Below are positions 14,547 through 23,144 of a stretch of DNA of 64,000 bases, in pieces. The stretch lies in NCBI RefSeq assembly GCF_014206815.1, contig NZ_JACHNP010000001.1, forward strand, positions 274,363 through 338,362, read 5' to 3'. Under the pieces are notes generated by a model, which did not search any database, was not told the DNA's origin, and saw only the letters and a list, made by a program, of their open reading frames with translations. Every line of letters begins with the position of its first letter. The first letter of the stretch is position 1. This DNA is from Xanthomonas sp. F10. Its GTDB lineage: Bacteria; Pseudomonadota; Gammaproteobacteria; Xanthomonadales; Xanthomonadaceae. Position numbers and translations under genes: made by a program.

Positions 14547-15034
14547 CGCGGCACCCGCTTGCGCAGCGCGCGCAGCTGCGGCCACAGCGCGCGCTTGGCC
14601 GCGGCATTGCCGCGCAGTTCGTCCAGCGGCCAGGTCGCCATCAGCGCTTGCGTGGCCGGATCGTTGGGATTGAGGCCGGAGGCCCGCAGCAGGGCGATCT
14701 GCAGGCGGTCGGGCAGGCGCAGCCCGACCCGGCGCGCCCCTGCCGCGGGCGCCGCTCTCACCGCGTCCGGCTGCACCGTCGGTGCCGGCGGCGCGGAGGC
14801 GCGACGTCGCTCCGGCGCCTCGGTGGCCGGCGCGTCGGCGTAGCCTCCCCGCGGCGGCGCCGATCCCGCTGCCGACCGCTGCACCGGCGCCGCCGGCTCG
14901 ATCGCCGGCGACGGGGCGGGCTCGGGCTCGACCACGGCCGCGGCGTCCACGTAGACGGTGTGGCCGAGCGCCTGCAGCCAGCCGACCTGCTCGGCCGACC
15001 ACAACGGCGCATGTCCGGACGCGTGCTCGCTCAT
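14543..15034 (-). CDS. holD: Probable DNA polymerase III psi subunit (HolD-like)
   Basis: 163 residues in three parts. An N-terminal piece (about 10-30, LWSAEQVGWLQALGHTVYVD) resembles the short tau/gamma-binding peptide of psi. A low-complexity Ala/Pro linker spans about 35-100. The compact C-terminal domain (about 103-163) has LDELRGNAAAKRALWPQL, which lines up with the E. coli HolD stretch LTDLRANPTARAALWQQI recalled from memory. Position supports it: holD lies directly upstream of rimI in E. coli and here the two overlap by ATGA. It would link the clamp loader to chi (holC, 8559). Similarity is low outside the C-terminus, so the assignment is an inference. Confidence 0.65.
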   Translation of the reverse strand: MSEHASGHAPLWSAEQVGWLQALGHTVYVDAAAVVEPEPAPSPAIEPAAPVQRSAAGSAPPRGGYADAPATEAPERRRASAPPAPTVQPDAVRAAPAAGARRVGLRLPDRLQIALLRASGLNPNDPATQALMATWPLDELRGNAAAKRALWPQLRALRKRVPR

Positions 15035-15807
15035 GCCGCGTCCGGCACCCTGCGCCAGCGCCGCCACAGCCACAGGCACGGCCCGGACAGCGCGTACAGC
15101 ACGCCGATCGCCAGCAGCGCCCGCGCCAGGTCGATGACCAGCACCGCCAGCACGATCGGCGCCAGCACCAGCATCAGGAACGGCACCCGGTCGGTGCGCG
15201 GGCCCTTCTCGCCGCTGCCCTTGAAGCTCCAGAAACGGATGCGGCTGACCATCAGCAGCGCCGCGGTCACGGTCAGGCCCAGGGCCACATAGCGCAGCTG
15301 TTCGCCGTCCCAGCCCAGCGAGCCGTCGGCGAAGGACCACACGAAGGCCATCATCAGGCCCGCCGCGGCCGGGCTGGCGAGGCCCACGAACCAGCGCTTG
15401 TCGACCGTGCCGACCTGGGTATTGAAGCGGGCCAGCCGCAGCGCGGCGCAGGCCGCGTACAGGAACGCCGCCGACCAGCCGACCCGGCCCAGCATGCTGC
15501 CGTCGAACTTCAGCGCCGACAGCGACCAGTGGTACATCACCAGCGCCGGCGCCATGCCGAAGCTGACCAGGTCGGCCAGCGAGTCGTACTGCACGCCGAA
15601 TTCGCTGCTGGTGCCGGTCAGCCGCGCCACGCGCCCGTCCAGCCCGTCCATCACCGCGGCCACGAACACCGCCACGCTGGCGTGCACGAACTGGCCGTTG
15701 GCGGCGGCGATGATGGCGTAGAAACCGGAGAACAGGCCGGCGGTGGTGAACAGGTTCGGCAGCAGGTAGATGGTGCGCGAACGGGGGGGCGGTCGGGATG
15801 GGTCCAT
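15031..15807 (-). CDS. pssA: CDP-diacylglycerol--serine O-phosphatidyltransferase
   Basis: Makes phosphatidylserine, the precursor of phosphatidylethanolamine, in the inner membrane. It has 258 residues, the integral-membrane type II form rather than the E. coli peripheral enzyme. The CDP-alcohol phosphotransferase motif DG-x2-AR-x8-G-x3-D-x3-D is visible in DGLDGRVARLTGTSSEFG followed by VQYDSLADLVSFG (about residues 54-84). At least six hydrophobic helices follow. It is first in a tightly packed operon and overlaps the holD-like gene by ATGA. Confidence 0.95.
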   Translation of the reverse strand: MDPSRPPPRSRTIYLLPNLFTTAGLFSGFYAIIAAANGQFVHASVAVFVAAVMDGLDGRVARLTGTSSEFGVQYDSLADLVSFGMAPALVMYHWSLSALKFDGSMLGRVGWSAAFLYAACAALRLARFNTQVGTVDKRWFVGLASPAAAGLMMAFVWSFADGSLGWDGEQLRYVALGLTVTAALLMVSRIRFWSFKGSGEKGPRTDRVPFLMLVLAPIVLAVLVIDLARALLAIGVLYALSGPCLWLWRRWRRVPDAA

Positions 15808-15884
15808 CCCGTCAGTCTAATCGACTTGCCAGGCCCGTCGGCGGGTGCTGCAATCGGCGCTCCCGCCGCGCCCTGGAGACCGAG

Positions 15885-16277
15885 ATGCGCGTCCTGCCCC
15901 GGCTTTGCTGCCTGCCCCTGCTCGCCGTCAGCGGCCTGCTCGGCGCCACCACCCTGTACCAATGGAAGGACGCGCAGGGCGTCACCCACTATGCCGAGAC
16001 CCCGCCCGCCGGCGGCAAATACCAGGTCCGCAAGGTCGACACCCGCGGCGACGCCCCGGCCGAGACGCCCGCGGCGGCCCCGGCCGAGAACGGCCAGTGC
16101 CTGACCGCGCGCAAGAACCTGGACATCCTCAACAAGCCCGGCAAGATCACCACCGACAGCGATGGCGACGGCAAGCCGGACGGGGAACTGGACGAATCCC
16201 AGCGCGCCTCGCAGAAGGCCCTGGCCGAGGCCGCGATCAAGGCCTACTGCACCCCGGCGGCCGCACCCGCCAAGTAA
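15885..16277 (+). CDS. DUF4124 domain secreted protein
   Basis: Exported protein of 130 residues and unknown function. A signal peptide (about residues 1-19, LPLLAVSGLLGATTLY) is followed at once by the DUF4124 core YQWKDAQGVTHYAETPP, then an Ala/Pro-rich stretch and a C-terminal helix with two Cys residues (NGQC and AYC) that could form a disulfide. A DxDGDGxxD-like segment (TDSDGDGKPDGELD) resembles a calcium-binding loop. The ATG at 15885 has GGAGA eight bases upstream; an upstream in-frame ATG at 15798 would spoil the signal peptide. Confidence 0.8.
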   Translation: MRVLPRLCCLPLLAVSGLLGATTLYQWKDAQGVTHYAETPPAGGKYQVRKVDTRGDAPAETPAAAPAENGQCLTARKNLDILNKPGKITTDSDGDGKPDGELDESQRASQKALAEAAIKAYCTPAAAPAK

Positions 16278-16377
16278 CCCGAACGCACCCCGAACACGCC
16301 GGGCCGGCCGCGGGCGATGCCCGCAGCGCCGGCAATGACTGGCAAAATGGGCAACCCGCCGTCTGCGAAGCCCCTCG

Positions 16378-18072
16378 ATGCGCCTTTCCCAGTTCCACCT
16401 GCACACCACCAAGGAAACCCCGGCCGACGCCGAACTGGTCAGCCACCAGCTGATGCTGCGCGCGGGCATGATCCGCAAGCTCGCCTCCGGCCTGTACACC
16501 TGGTCGCCGCTGGGCCTGCGCGTGCTGCGCAAGGTGGAAACGGTGGTGCGCGAGGAAATGAACCGCGCCGGCGCGGTGGAAGTGCTGTTCCCGACCATCC
16601 AGCCGCGCGAGCTGTGGGACGCCACCGGGCGCTGGAGCAAGTTCGGCGGGCTGATGCTGCGCATGCAGGACCGCAAGGAACAGGACTACTGCTACAGCCC
16701 GACCGCCGAAGAGGCCGCCGCCGATTTCGCGCGGCAGGAGCTGAGCAGCTACAAGCAGCTGCCGGTCAACTTCTACCAGATCCAGACCAAGTTCCGCGAC
16801 GAGATCCGCCCGCGCTTCGGGGTGATGCGTGCGCGCGAGTTCCTGATGAAGGACGCCTACTCGTTCCACCTCAGCGACGAGGACCTGGCGCGCGAATACG
16901 AGAACATGAAGGCGGCCTACACCCGCATCTTCACCCGCCTGGGGCTGCAGTTCCGCGCGGTGCAGGCCGATTCCGGCGACATCGGCGGCGACGCCTCGCA
17001 GGAATTCCACGTGCTGGCCGCCTCCGGCGAGGATTCGCTGGCGTTCTCCACCGGCTCGGACTACGCGGCCAACGTCGAGGCCGCGATCGCCGCGGCGCCG
17101 GCGCCGCGCGCGGCGGCGGGCGAGGCACTGCGCAAGGTCGCCACGCCCACCCAGAAGACCTGCGAGGCGGTGGCCGAGTTGCTCGGCATCCCGCTGCAGC
17201 GCACGGTCAAGTCGGTGGCGGTGATGGCCGGCGAGACCTTCGTGCTGGCGCTGGTGCGCGGCGATCACACGGTCAACGAGATCAAGCTGGGCAAGGTCGC
17301 CGGCCTGGCCGGTTACCGCATGGCCAACGAGGCCGAGATCCGCGAGCACCTGGGCAGCGAACCGGGCTTCCTCGGCCCGCTGGGCCCGCGCCAGCCGATC
17401 CGCGTGGTCGCCGACCGCGACGTGGCGGCGCTGGCCGACTTCGTGGTCGGCGCCAACGAACCCGGCTTCCACCTGGCCGGGGTCAACTGGGGCCGCGACC
17501 TGCCGGAACCGGACGCCGTCGCCGACCTGCGCAACGTGGTCGAGGGCGAACGCGCCCACGACGGCGGCGAGATCCGCCTGGCCCGCGGCATCGAGGTCGG
17601 CCATGTGTTCCAGCTCGGCCGCCAGTATGCGCAGGCACTGGATGCGACCGTGGTGGACGAGAACGGCAAGACCGTGACGCTGGCGATGGGCTGCTACGGC
17701 ATCGGCATTTCCCGCATCGTCGCCGCGGCGATCGAACAGAACCACGACGACGCCGGCATTCGCTGGCCGCAGCCGATGGCGCCGTGGACGGTGGCGGTGT
17801 GCGTGATCAATCCCAAGCGCGACCCGGCGGTGGACGCCGCCGGCGAGGCGTTGCTGGCGGAACTGCAGCAGGCCGGGCTGGATGCGGTGCTGGACGACCG
17901 CGGCCTGCGCCCCGGGGCGATGTTCGCCGATATAGAACTGATCGGCGTTCCGCACCGGGTGGTGGTTTCGGAACGGGGGTTGGCCGCCGGCACCTTCGAA
18001 TATCGCGCGCGCAGCGGCGGCGATGCCGAACACCTGGATCGCGCCACCTTGCTGGCCCGATTGCAGGCATGA
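16378..18072 (+). CDS. proS: Prolyl-tRNA synthetase
   Basis: Class II synthetase of 564 residues, the bacterial long form with an inserted editing domain. Class II motifs 1-3 lie in the N-terminal half ([19 protein letters not shown], the loop [20 protein letters not shown]) and in [17 protein letters not shown]. The YbaK/INS editing domain that hydrolyses Ala-tRNA-Pro occupies about residues 225-385. The anticodon-binding domain is at the C-terminus. It appears to be a single-gene unit ended by the strong hairpin at 18075-18104. Confidence 0.97.
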   Translation: MRLSQFHLHTTKETPADAELVSHQLMLRAGMIRKLASGLYTWSPLGLRVLRKVETVVREEMNRAGAVEVLFPTIQPRELWDATGRWSKFGGLMLRMQDRKEQDYCYSPTAEEAAADFARQELSSYKQLPVNFYQIQTKFRDEIRPRFGVMRAREFLMKDAYSFHLSDEDLAREYENMKAAYTRIFTRLGLQFRAVQADSGDIGGDASQEFHVLAASGEDSLAFSTGSDYAANVEAAIAAAPAPRAAAGEALRKVATPTQKTCEAVAELLGIPLQRTVKSVAVMAGETFVLALVRGDHTVNEIKLGKVAGLAGYRMANEAEIREHLGSEPGFLGPLGPRQPIRVVADRDVAALADFVVGANEPGFHLAGVNWGRDLPEPDAVADLRNVVEGERAHDGGEIRLARGIEVGHVFQLGRQYAQALDATVVDENGKTVTLAMGCYGIGISRIVAAAIEQNHDDAGIRWPQPMAPWTVAVCVINPKRDPAVDAAGEALLAELQQAGLDAVLDDRGLRPGAMFADIELIGVPHRVVVSERGLAAGTFEYRARSGGDAEHLDRATLLARLQA

Positions 18073-18074
18073 CG

Positions 18075-18104
18075 AAAGGGCCGGGGGATATCCCGGCCCT
18101 TTTT
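18075..18104 (+). terminator. Rho-independent terminator of proS
   Basis: AAAGGGCCGGG and CCCGGCCCTTTTT arms around a short GGATAT loop, followed by a T tract on the plus strand, three bases after the proS stop. Confidence 0.9.
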
Positions 18105-18239
18105 CTTTACGCCGCCATCACGCCGCATGGGCGACACCGACAGGGTATCGCCGCAATTGAATACGTCCGGCATGAATCCATAAGGACATATTCCAGGGGA
18201 TTGCGTTCGCAGATACCCGGACGCGAATAAGCCGGATAT

Positions 18240-18268
18240 TTGTCAAGCCGATTCGGCATCATTATGAT
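18240..18268 (+). promoter_or_regulatory. Candidate sigma-70 promoter of the H-NS-family gene
   Basis: TTGTCA (18240-18245), a 17-base spacer, then TATGAT (18263-18268), within a locally AT-rich stretch (about 18150-18275). It predicts a leader of about 45 bases before the ATG at 18321. It is the best-looking promoter in the window. Confidence 0.6.
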
Positions 18269-18320
18269 TCTGCGCTGCCAGGGAATGGCGAAAGGCCACC
18301 ACCCATTTTCCGGAGTAAAG

Positions 18321-18782
18321 ATGACCATCGATCTCAGCGGCCTGTCGGCCAAGCAATTGGGCGCCCTCATCAAGACCGCCAAGAAGCAGCAGTCCATCGT
18401 CGCCAAGCGCACTCCCATCGCCAAGGTCCGCACCCAGTTGACCCGTCTGGCCAAGAGCCACGGCTACAGCATCGAGGAAGTCTTCGGCGGCGCTCCCGCC
18501 GCACGCGGCCGCAAGGCCGGCAAGCCGGGCCCGAAGCCGGGCCGCAAACTGGGCAAGGTGCCGCCGAAATACCGCAATCCCGCCAATGCCGCCGAAACCT
18601 GGACCGGCCGTGGCAAGCAGCCGCGCTGGCTGGCCGATCTGGTCGCCAAGGGCAAGAAGGTCGAGGATTTCCTGATCGCCGGCGGCGCTGCCAAGTCCGC
18701 CGCACCGGCCAAGAAAACCGCCAGGAAGGCGGTCAAGCGCGTCGCCAAGAAGGCCAGCAAGAGCGCCGCGCCGAAGGCCTGA
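18321..18782 (+). CDS. H-NS-family nucleoid protein
   Basis: DNA-binding protein of 153 residues, expected to silence AT-rich genes. A short N-terminal oligomerisation helix region (about 1-55) precedes the H-NS C-terminal domain, seen as PPKYRNPANAAETWTGRGKQ followed by PRWL (about residues 78-102), where GRG is the minor-groove binding loop. A Lys/Ala-rich histone H1-like tail runs from about residue 118 to the end. The ATG at 18321 has CGGAG upstream; the longer frame starting at 18240 would include the promoter. Xanthomonas has several such proteins (XrvA/B/C types); which one this is cannot be told here. Confidence 0.88.
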   Translation: MTIDLSGLSAKQLGALIKTAKKQQSIVAKRTPIAKVRTQLTRLAKSHGYSIEEVFGGAPAARGRKAGKPGPKPGRKLGKVPPKYRNPANAAETWTGRGKQPRWLADLVAKGKKVEDFLIAGGAAKSAAPAKKTARKAVKRVAKKASKSAAPKA

Positions 18783-18803
18783 TCCGGTAACGGGAATACC
18801 AAC

Positions 18804-18834
18804 GAAAAACGCCGGCGCCTGCCGGCGTTTTTTA
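18804..18834. terminator. Bidirectional rho-independent terminator
   Basis: AAAAACGCCGGC and GCCGGCGTTTTTT arms between the convergent H-NS and ThrE-type genes; A and T tracts on both sides serve both strands. Confidence 0.9.
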
Positions 18835-18843
18835 TTACCGGAT

Positions 18844-20103
18844 TCAAAGATTCTTGCGCGCCGGCACCAGCAGGTTGCCGAACAACAGGCCGGCGACCAG
18901 CGCCATCACGATATTGGTCACCGTCAGCAGCGCCGATTGTCCGCCGAGCACGTCCTGCTGCTGGACCAGGGTCAGCAACCCGCGCAGGCTGGCACTGCCG
19001 GGCACCAGCATGATGATGCCCGGCAGCCGCACCAGCGCCCCCGGCCGCTGCACGATGCGCCCGAACAGATTGCCGGCCGCGGTCAGCACCATCGCCGACA
19101 GGAAGATGCCGACCGGGCTGCCCCAGGCGTCGCCGGCGAAGCGCGCGATCGTATAGCCGGCCACCGAAGCGGCCATCACGAACGGATAATCGCGACCGCT
19201 GGCCTTGAACAGCAGCGCGAACGCATAGGCGGCCACCAGCAGCGAGGCCCATTCCACCCAGCCGTGTTGCGGCCGCGACGCGCGCACCATCGGCTCCAGG
19301 CCGAGCAGTTGCGCCAGGGTCACCGCGATGACCGCGCCGACGGTCAGTTTGACGATGGTGGTGACCGCACCGGCGAAGCGTGCCGTGCCCGAAACCCAGT
19401 GCTGGCTGGTCAGTTCGTTGACCGCATTGGTCAGCGCCATACCCGGCAGCAGTACCACCAGCGAGGCGATGATCACCGTATTGAGGTTCAGCGGCGCCAC
19501 GAAACTGGCCACCAGGGTCGCGACGAAACCGGCCAGCAGCGCCGCCAGCGCGTCGTTGGCCTCCTTGGTGGCCGGGCGCTTGTCGGTGAGCTGGGTGAGC
19601 ACGCCGATCAGCAGGCCGATCGCGGTGGCGGTGGCGATGTCCAGCCACGGCAGGCGCCACAGCCCGGCCACGCCGGCCGCGGCCAGACCGAAGCCGAGCA
19701 CCTGCATCGCGATCCAGCGCGGTCCCGGCGGCTGGTCCAACTGGCGCAGCGCCGTGTGGCCCTGTGCCACGCTCATGCGCCCGCTGGCCACGTCGTCGGC
19801 GATGCGGTCGGCGACGCTGAGCTTGTGCAGGTCGTTGTCGCCCGGCGCCAGCCGCACCACGCGGGTGATGTCGCTGGAGCCGATCGCCTTGGTCGGGTCG
19901 CTGAAGCTGAGGATCAGCCCGGTCGGGTTGGACCAGGGCTCGCAGTCCAGGTCCAGTTGCTGCGCCAGCGCCACCACCGCCGCCTCCAGCCGCTGCGCGG
20001 TGGTGCCGTAGGTGTGCAGTCGCCCGGCGATGTCGGAGACGAAGGCGATGCGCTGCGCGTAGGTCGCGGTGGCGGAGGGGCTGACGGTGGGAGCGGCGGG
20101 CAT
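18844..20103 (-). CDS. Threonine/serine exporter, ThrE family (DUF1212-DUF3815)
   Basis: Inner-membrane protein of 419 residues. A soluble N-terminal region (about 1-125) is followed by about ten hydrophobic helices in two blocks, matching the fused ThrE architecture (ThrE N-terminal domain plus ThrE_2/DUF3815). Recognisable stretches are RLHTYGTTAQRLEAAV near the N-terminus and PGIIMLVPGSASLRGLLT in the last third, which is typical of the DUF3815 half. In Corynebacterium ThrE exports threonine and serine; the substrate here is unproven. The ATG at 20103 is used because it gives a compact N-terminus. Confidence 0.82.
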   Translation of the reverse strand: MPAAPTVSPSATATYAQRIAFVSDIAGRLHTYGTTAQRLEAAVVALAQQLDLDCEPWSNPTGLILSFSDPTKAIGSSDITRVVRLAPGDNDLHKLSVADRIADDVASGRMSVAQGHTALRQLDQPPGPRWIAMQVLGFGLAAAGVAGLWRLPWLDIATATAIGLLIGVLTQLTDKRPATKEANDALAALLAGFVATLVASFVAPLNLNTVIIASLVVLLPGMALTNAVNELTSQHWVSGTARFAGAVTTIVKLTVGAVIAVTLAQLLGLEPMVRASRPQHGWVEWASLLVAAYAFALLFKASGRDYPFVMAASVAGYTIARFAGDAWGSPVGIFLSAMVLTAAGNLFGRIVQRPGALVRLPGIIMLVPGSASLRGLLTLVQQQDVLGGQSALLTVTNIVMALVAGLLFGNLLVPARKNL

Positions 20104-20202
20104 GTCGGCTAGTATGGCGCGAACGCCGCGCCCGGCCACCCGTCGCGATCACCACATCTGCAACACGGGCGAAACAGGTATGCTCGCGCACCGGACGCCC
20201 CC

Positions 20203-21315
20203 ATGATCGAACCGCAACCGCCCAAACTCAGCCAGGACGACCGAGACCCCTCGCGGGTGCGGCTGACCGGCAGTTGGACCCTGGCCACTGCCCTGGCCTC
20301 CTCGGAAGCGCTGCGCGGCATGCCGGCCGGCACCACCGGCATCGACGCCAGCGGCATCGCCCAGCTGGATTCGGCCGGGGTGCTGCAGTTGATGCGCTAC
20401 GCCACGCGCAACGGCATCGCCCACGAGGCGCTGGATTTCCGCCAGGACCACCGTGCGCTGGTCTCGACCATCGAGGACGTCGCCGACGACCGACCCAAGC
20501 GCAAGCGCGACTACGGCTTCGCCGCGGCGCTGGAGCGCCTGGGCTACGCGGTACACCGCAACGGCAAGGAAATCGTCGCCCTGGTCGGCTTCCTCGGCGA
20601 GACCCTGGTCAAGCTGCTGCGCTTGCTGCACGCGCCGCGCCGGTTCCGCCTGACCGCCACCGTGCACCACATGGAGCAGGTCGGCCTGGACGCGGTGCCG
20701 CTGGTGGCGCTGCTGTCCTACCTGGTCGGCGCGGTGATCGCCTTCCTCGGCTCGACCATCCTGCGCGACTTCGGCGCCGAGATCTATGTGGTGGAGCTGG
20801 TCAGCATCGCCTTCCTGCGCGAGTTCGCGGTGCTGCTGACCGCGATCGTGCTGGCCGGACGCACCGCCAGCGCCTTCACCGCGCAGATCGGCGCGATGAA
20901 GGCGCGCGAAGAGGTCGACGCGATCCAGACCCTGGGCCTGGACCCGATGGACCTGCTGGTGATCCCGCGGCTGGTGGCGCTGCTGCTGATGCTGCCGCTG
21001 CTGACCTTCGTGGCGATGATCGCCGGTCTGGCCGGCGGCGTCACCGTCGGCGCCTTCGACCTGGGCATCCCGCCGCAGATGTATCTGGCGCGCATGCACG
21101 ACACCATCCAGATCCGGCACATGCTGGTCGGCCTGTCCAAGGCGCCGATCTTCGCCATCGTGATCGGCCTGATCGGCTGCCTGGAGGGGCTGCGCGTGGA
21201 AGGCACCGCGCAGTCCGTCGGCGAGCGCACCACCTCCAGCGTGGTGCAGACGATCTCGCTGGTGATCATCATCGACGCGATCGCCGCGCTGTGGTTCATG
21301 AACATGGGGTGGTGA
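20203..21315 (+). CDS. mlaE: MCE/Mla-type ABC transporter permease with N-terminal STAS domain
   Basis: Inner-membrane permease of a lipid transporter, 370 residues. The N-terminus (about 1-95) is a STAS-like domain (the stretch IDASGIAQLDSAGVLQLMRY), which does the job of MlaB. The MlaE permease domain with about five helices follows, with the family signatures FLREFAVLLTAIVLAGRTAS and GAMKAREEVDAIQTLGLDP. It is first of four genes (permease, ATPase, MCE protein, lipoprotein) on the plus strand. A GGGATT repeat fork separates it from the ATPase gene. Whether it moves phospholipids inward, as E. coli Mla does, is not shown. Confidence 0.9.
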   Translation: MIEPQPPKLSQDDRDPSRVRLTGSWTLATALASSEALRGMPAGTTGIDASGIAQLDSAGVLQLMRYATRNGIAHEALDFRQDHRALVSTIEDVADDRPKRKRDYGFAAALERLGYAVHRNGKEIVALVGFLGETLVKLLRLLHAPRRFRLTATVHHMEQVGLDAVPLVALLSYLVGAVIAFLGSTILRDFGAEIYVVELVSIAFLREFAVLLTAIVLAGRTASAFTAQIGAMKAREEVDAIQTLGLDPMDLLVIPRLVALLLMLPLLTFVAMIAGLAGGVTVGAFDLGIPPQMYLARMHDTIQIRHMLVGLSKAPIFAIVIGLIGCLEGLRVEGTAQSVGERTTSSVVQTISLVIIIDAIAALWFMNMGW

Positions 21316-21430
21316 TGGAGCCGGGATTCGGAATTCGGGATTGGGGTTTGGTTGAAGCCGGGCGCTGCGCGCCCGTGCGGGAGCTGTTGCCTTGACCAAT
21401 CCCGAATCCCCACTCCCGAATCCCGAGCAA
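21313..21430. repeat. Inverted GGGATT fork overlapping the start of the MlaF-like gene
   Basis: The left arm (about 21319-21351) has GGGATTCGGAATTCGGGATTG. The right arm (about 21395-21430) has the complementary CAATCCCGAATCCCCACTCCCGAA. The right arm is inside the predicted coding sequence of the ATPase gene and supplies its first dozen codons. Confidence 0.8.
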
Positions 21431-22213
21431 GAACTCGCCATCTCGGTGCGTGGCCTGGTCAATCGCTTCGGCAGCCAGACCGTGCACGAGGACCTGGACC
21501 TGGACGTGCGCCGCGGCGAGATTCTCGGCGTGGTCGGCGGCTCGGGCACCGGCAAGTCGGTGTTGATGCGCACCATCCTCGGCCTGCGCGACCCCGATGC
21601 CGGCAAGATCCAGGTGCTCGGCGTGGATACCGATTCCGGCCGCCGCGCCGATCGCCTGCACGTGGAGCGCAACACCGGGGTGCTGTTCCAGGACGGCGCG
21701 CTGTTCTCCTCGCTGACCGTCGGCGAGAACGTGCAGGTGCCGCTGAAGGAGCATTTCGGCGAATTGCCCGACAGCTGGCATTACGAACTGGCGCTGCTCA
21801 AGGTGAAGCTGGCCGGCCTGCCCGCCGATGCATTGAACAAGCTGCCCTCGCAGCTGTCCGGCGGCATGCGCAAGCGCGCCGGGCTGGCACGCGCGCTGGC
21901 GCTGGACCCGCCGCTGCTGTTCCTGGACGAACCCACCGCCGGCCTGGACCCGATCGGCGCGGCCGCCTTCGACCGGTTGATCCGCACCCTGCAGGAAGCG
22001 CTGGGCCTGACCGTGTTCCTCATCACCCACGATCTGGACACCTTGTACGCTATCTGCGACCGCGTGGCGGTGCTGGCCGACCGCAAGGTCATCGCTAACG
22101 CGCCGCTGGCCGAGATCGAGCAAGTGGACCATCCGTGGATCCAAGAGTATTTCCACGGCCCGCGCGCCCGCGCCGCGCGCGATGCCAAGACCGCCTGGAC
22201 CGAGACCCCCTGA
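21392..22213 (+). CDS. mlaF: MCE/Mla-type ABC transporter ATPase
   Basis: Cytoplasmic ATPase that powers the MlaE permease, 273 residues. Walker A is GGSGTGKSV (about residues 49-57), the signature is LSGGMRKRAGLARALAL, Walker B is LLFLDEPTAGLDP and the H-loop is FLITHDL. The only start that keeps the conserved first strand (ISVRGLVNRFG) is TTG at 21392, so the first residues (TNPESPLPNPEQE) are encoded by an intergenic GGGATT repeat. A GTG at about 21446 would remove part of the first strand. It lies five bases upstream of the MCE gene. Confidence 0.9.
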   Translation: MTNPESPLPNPEQELAISVRGLVNRFGSQTVHEDLDLDVRRGEILGVVGGSGTGKSVLMRTILGLRDPDAGKIQVLGVDTDSGRRADRLHVERNTGVLFQDGALFSSLTVGENVQVPLKEHFGELPDSWHYELALLKVKLAGLPADALNKLPSQLSGGMRKRAGLARALALDPPLLFLDEPTAGLDPIGAAAFDRLIRTLQEALGLTVFLITHDLDTLYAICDRVAVLADRKVIANAPLAEIEQVDHPWIQEYFHGPRARAARDAKTAWTETP

Positions 22214-22217
22214 GCCC

Positions 22218-23144
22218 ATGGAAACCAAAGCCAATTACGTGCTGATCGGCGCCTTCACCATCGTGGTGGGGATCGCGCTGCTGCTGTTCGGACTCTGGGC
22301 CGCCAAGTACTCCTCCGACCGCACCTGGCAGGAATACCGCGTGGTGTTCCGCGAGGCGGTGACCGGTCTGTCGGTCGGCAGCCCGGTGCAGTACAACGGC
22401 ATCGCGGTGGGGTCGATCACCGAGCTGACCCTGGCGCCGAACGACCCGCGCCAGGTGGTGGCGCGGATCCGGGTCAACTCGACCACGCCGATCAAGAGCG
22501 ACACCCGCGCCAAGCTGGGCATCACCAGCCTGACCGGCCCGTCGATCATCCAGCTCTCCGGCGGCACGCCGGAAGCGCCGACGCTGACCTCGATCGACAA
22601 CAGCGATGCGCCGATCATCCAGACCACGCCCTCGGCGCTACAGAACATCACCGACACCGCCAACCGCATCGTCGAGCGCCTGGACGAGGTCCTCAGCGAC
22701 CGCAACGTCGCCAGCATCACCGCGACCCTGCACAACCTGGAGACGATCAGCGGCGGCCTGGCCGACCGCGACCAGGGCATGCAGTCGCTGATCGTCAGCG
22801 CGCGCGACGCCGCGCGCAATCTGGACACCACGCTCAAGACCACCAACGGCACCATCCAGCGCCTGGACCAGAATCTGGTGCAGCAGCTGCCGCCGATCCT
22901 GGACAAGCTGGAGGACACGCTGAGCAAGCTGGATTCGGCCGCGGGCAATGCCGACAAGATCCTTGGCGAGAACCGCTCGGCGATCAACAGCTTCGCCAAC
23001 GACGGTCTCGGCCAGCTCGGCCCGACCCTGACCGAACTGCGCGGCCTGATCCGCGACCTGCGCCGGGTCAGCGACCGCCTGGACAACAACCCCGCGCGCT
23101 ACCTGCTCGGCCGCGACGCCCCGAAGGAGTTCAAACCCAAATGA
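22218..23144 (+). CDS. mlaD: MCE-family lipid-binding protein (MlaD-like)
   Basis: Periplasmic substrate-binding ring protein anchored by one N-terminal helix (VLIGAFTIVVGIALLLFGLW). It has 308 residues. The single MCE domain spans about 38-117 (YRVVFREAVTGLSVGSPVQY, then GIAVGSI). A long helical and coiled C-terminal region (about 150-290, rich in LD/TIxxLxxxL) is longer than in E. coli MlaD (183 residues) and resembles the needle-forming helices of PqiB-like and mycobacterial MCE proteins. The ATG at 22218 is five bases after the ATPase stop. Confidence 0.9.
   Translation: METKANYVLIGAFTIVVGIALLLFGLWAAKYSSDRTWQEYRVVFREAVTGLSVGSPVQYNGIAVGSITELTLAPNDPRQVVARIRVNSTTPIKSDTRAKLGITSLTGPSIIQLSGGTPEAPTLTSIDNSDAPIIQTTPSALQNITDTANRIVERLDEVLSDRNVASITATLHNLETISGGLADRDQGMQSLIVSARDAARNLDTTLKTTNGTIQRLDQNLVQQLPPILDKLEDTLSKLDSAAGNADKILGENRSAINSFANDGLGQLGPTLTELRGLIRDLRRVSDRLDNNPARYLLGRDAPKEFKPK

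Noticed and set aside
13635..14843. 402-codon open frame on the plus strand opposite rimI and the holD-like gene
   Set aside because: Composition is Arg/Ala/Gly/His-rich without any family motif and it is antisense to well supported genes; a GC-driven shadow frame.
20179..20184. TATGCT as a -10 for the MCE operon
   Set aside because: No acceptable -35 at 16-18 bases; too weak to list.
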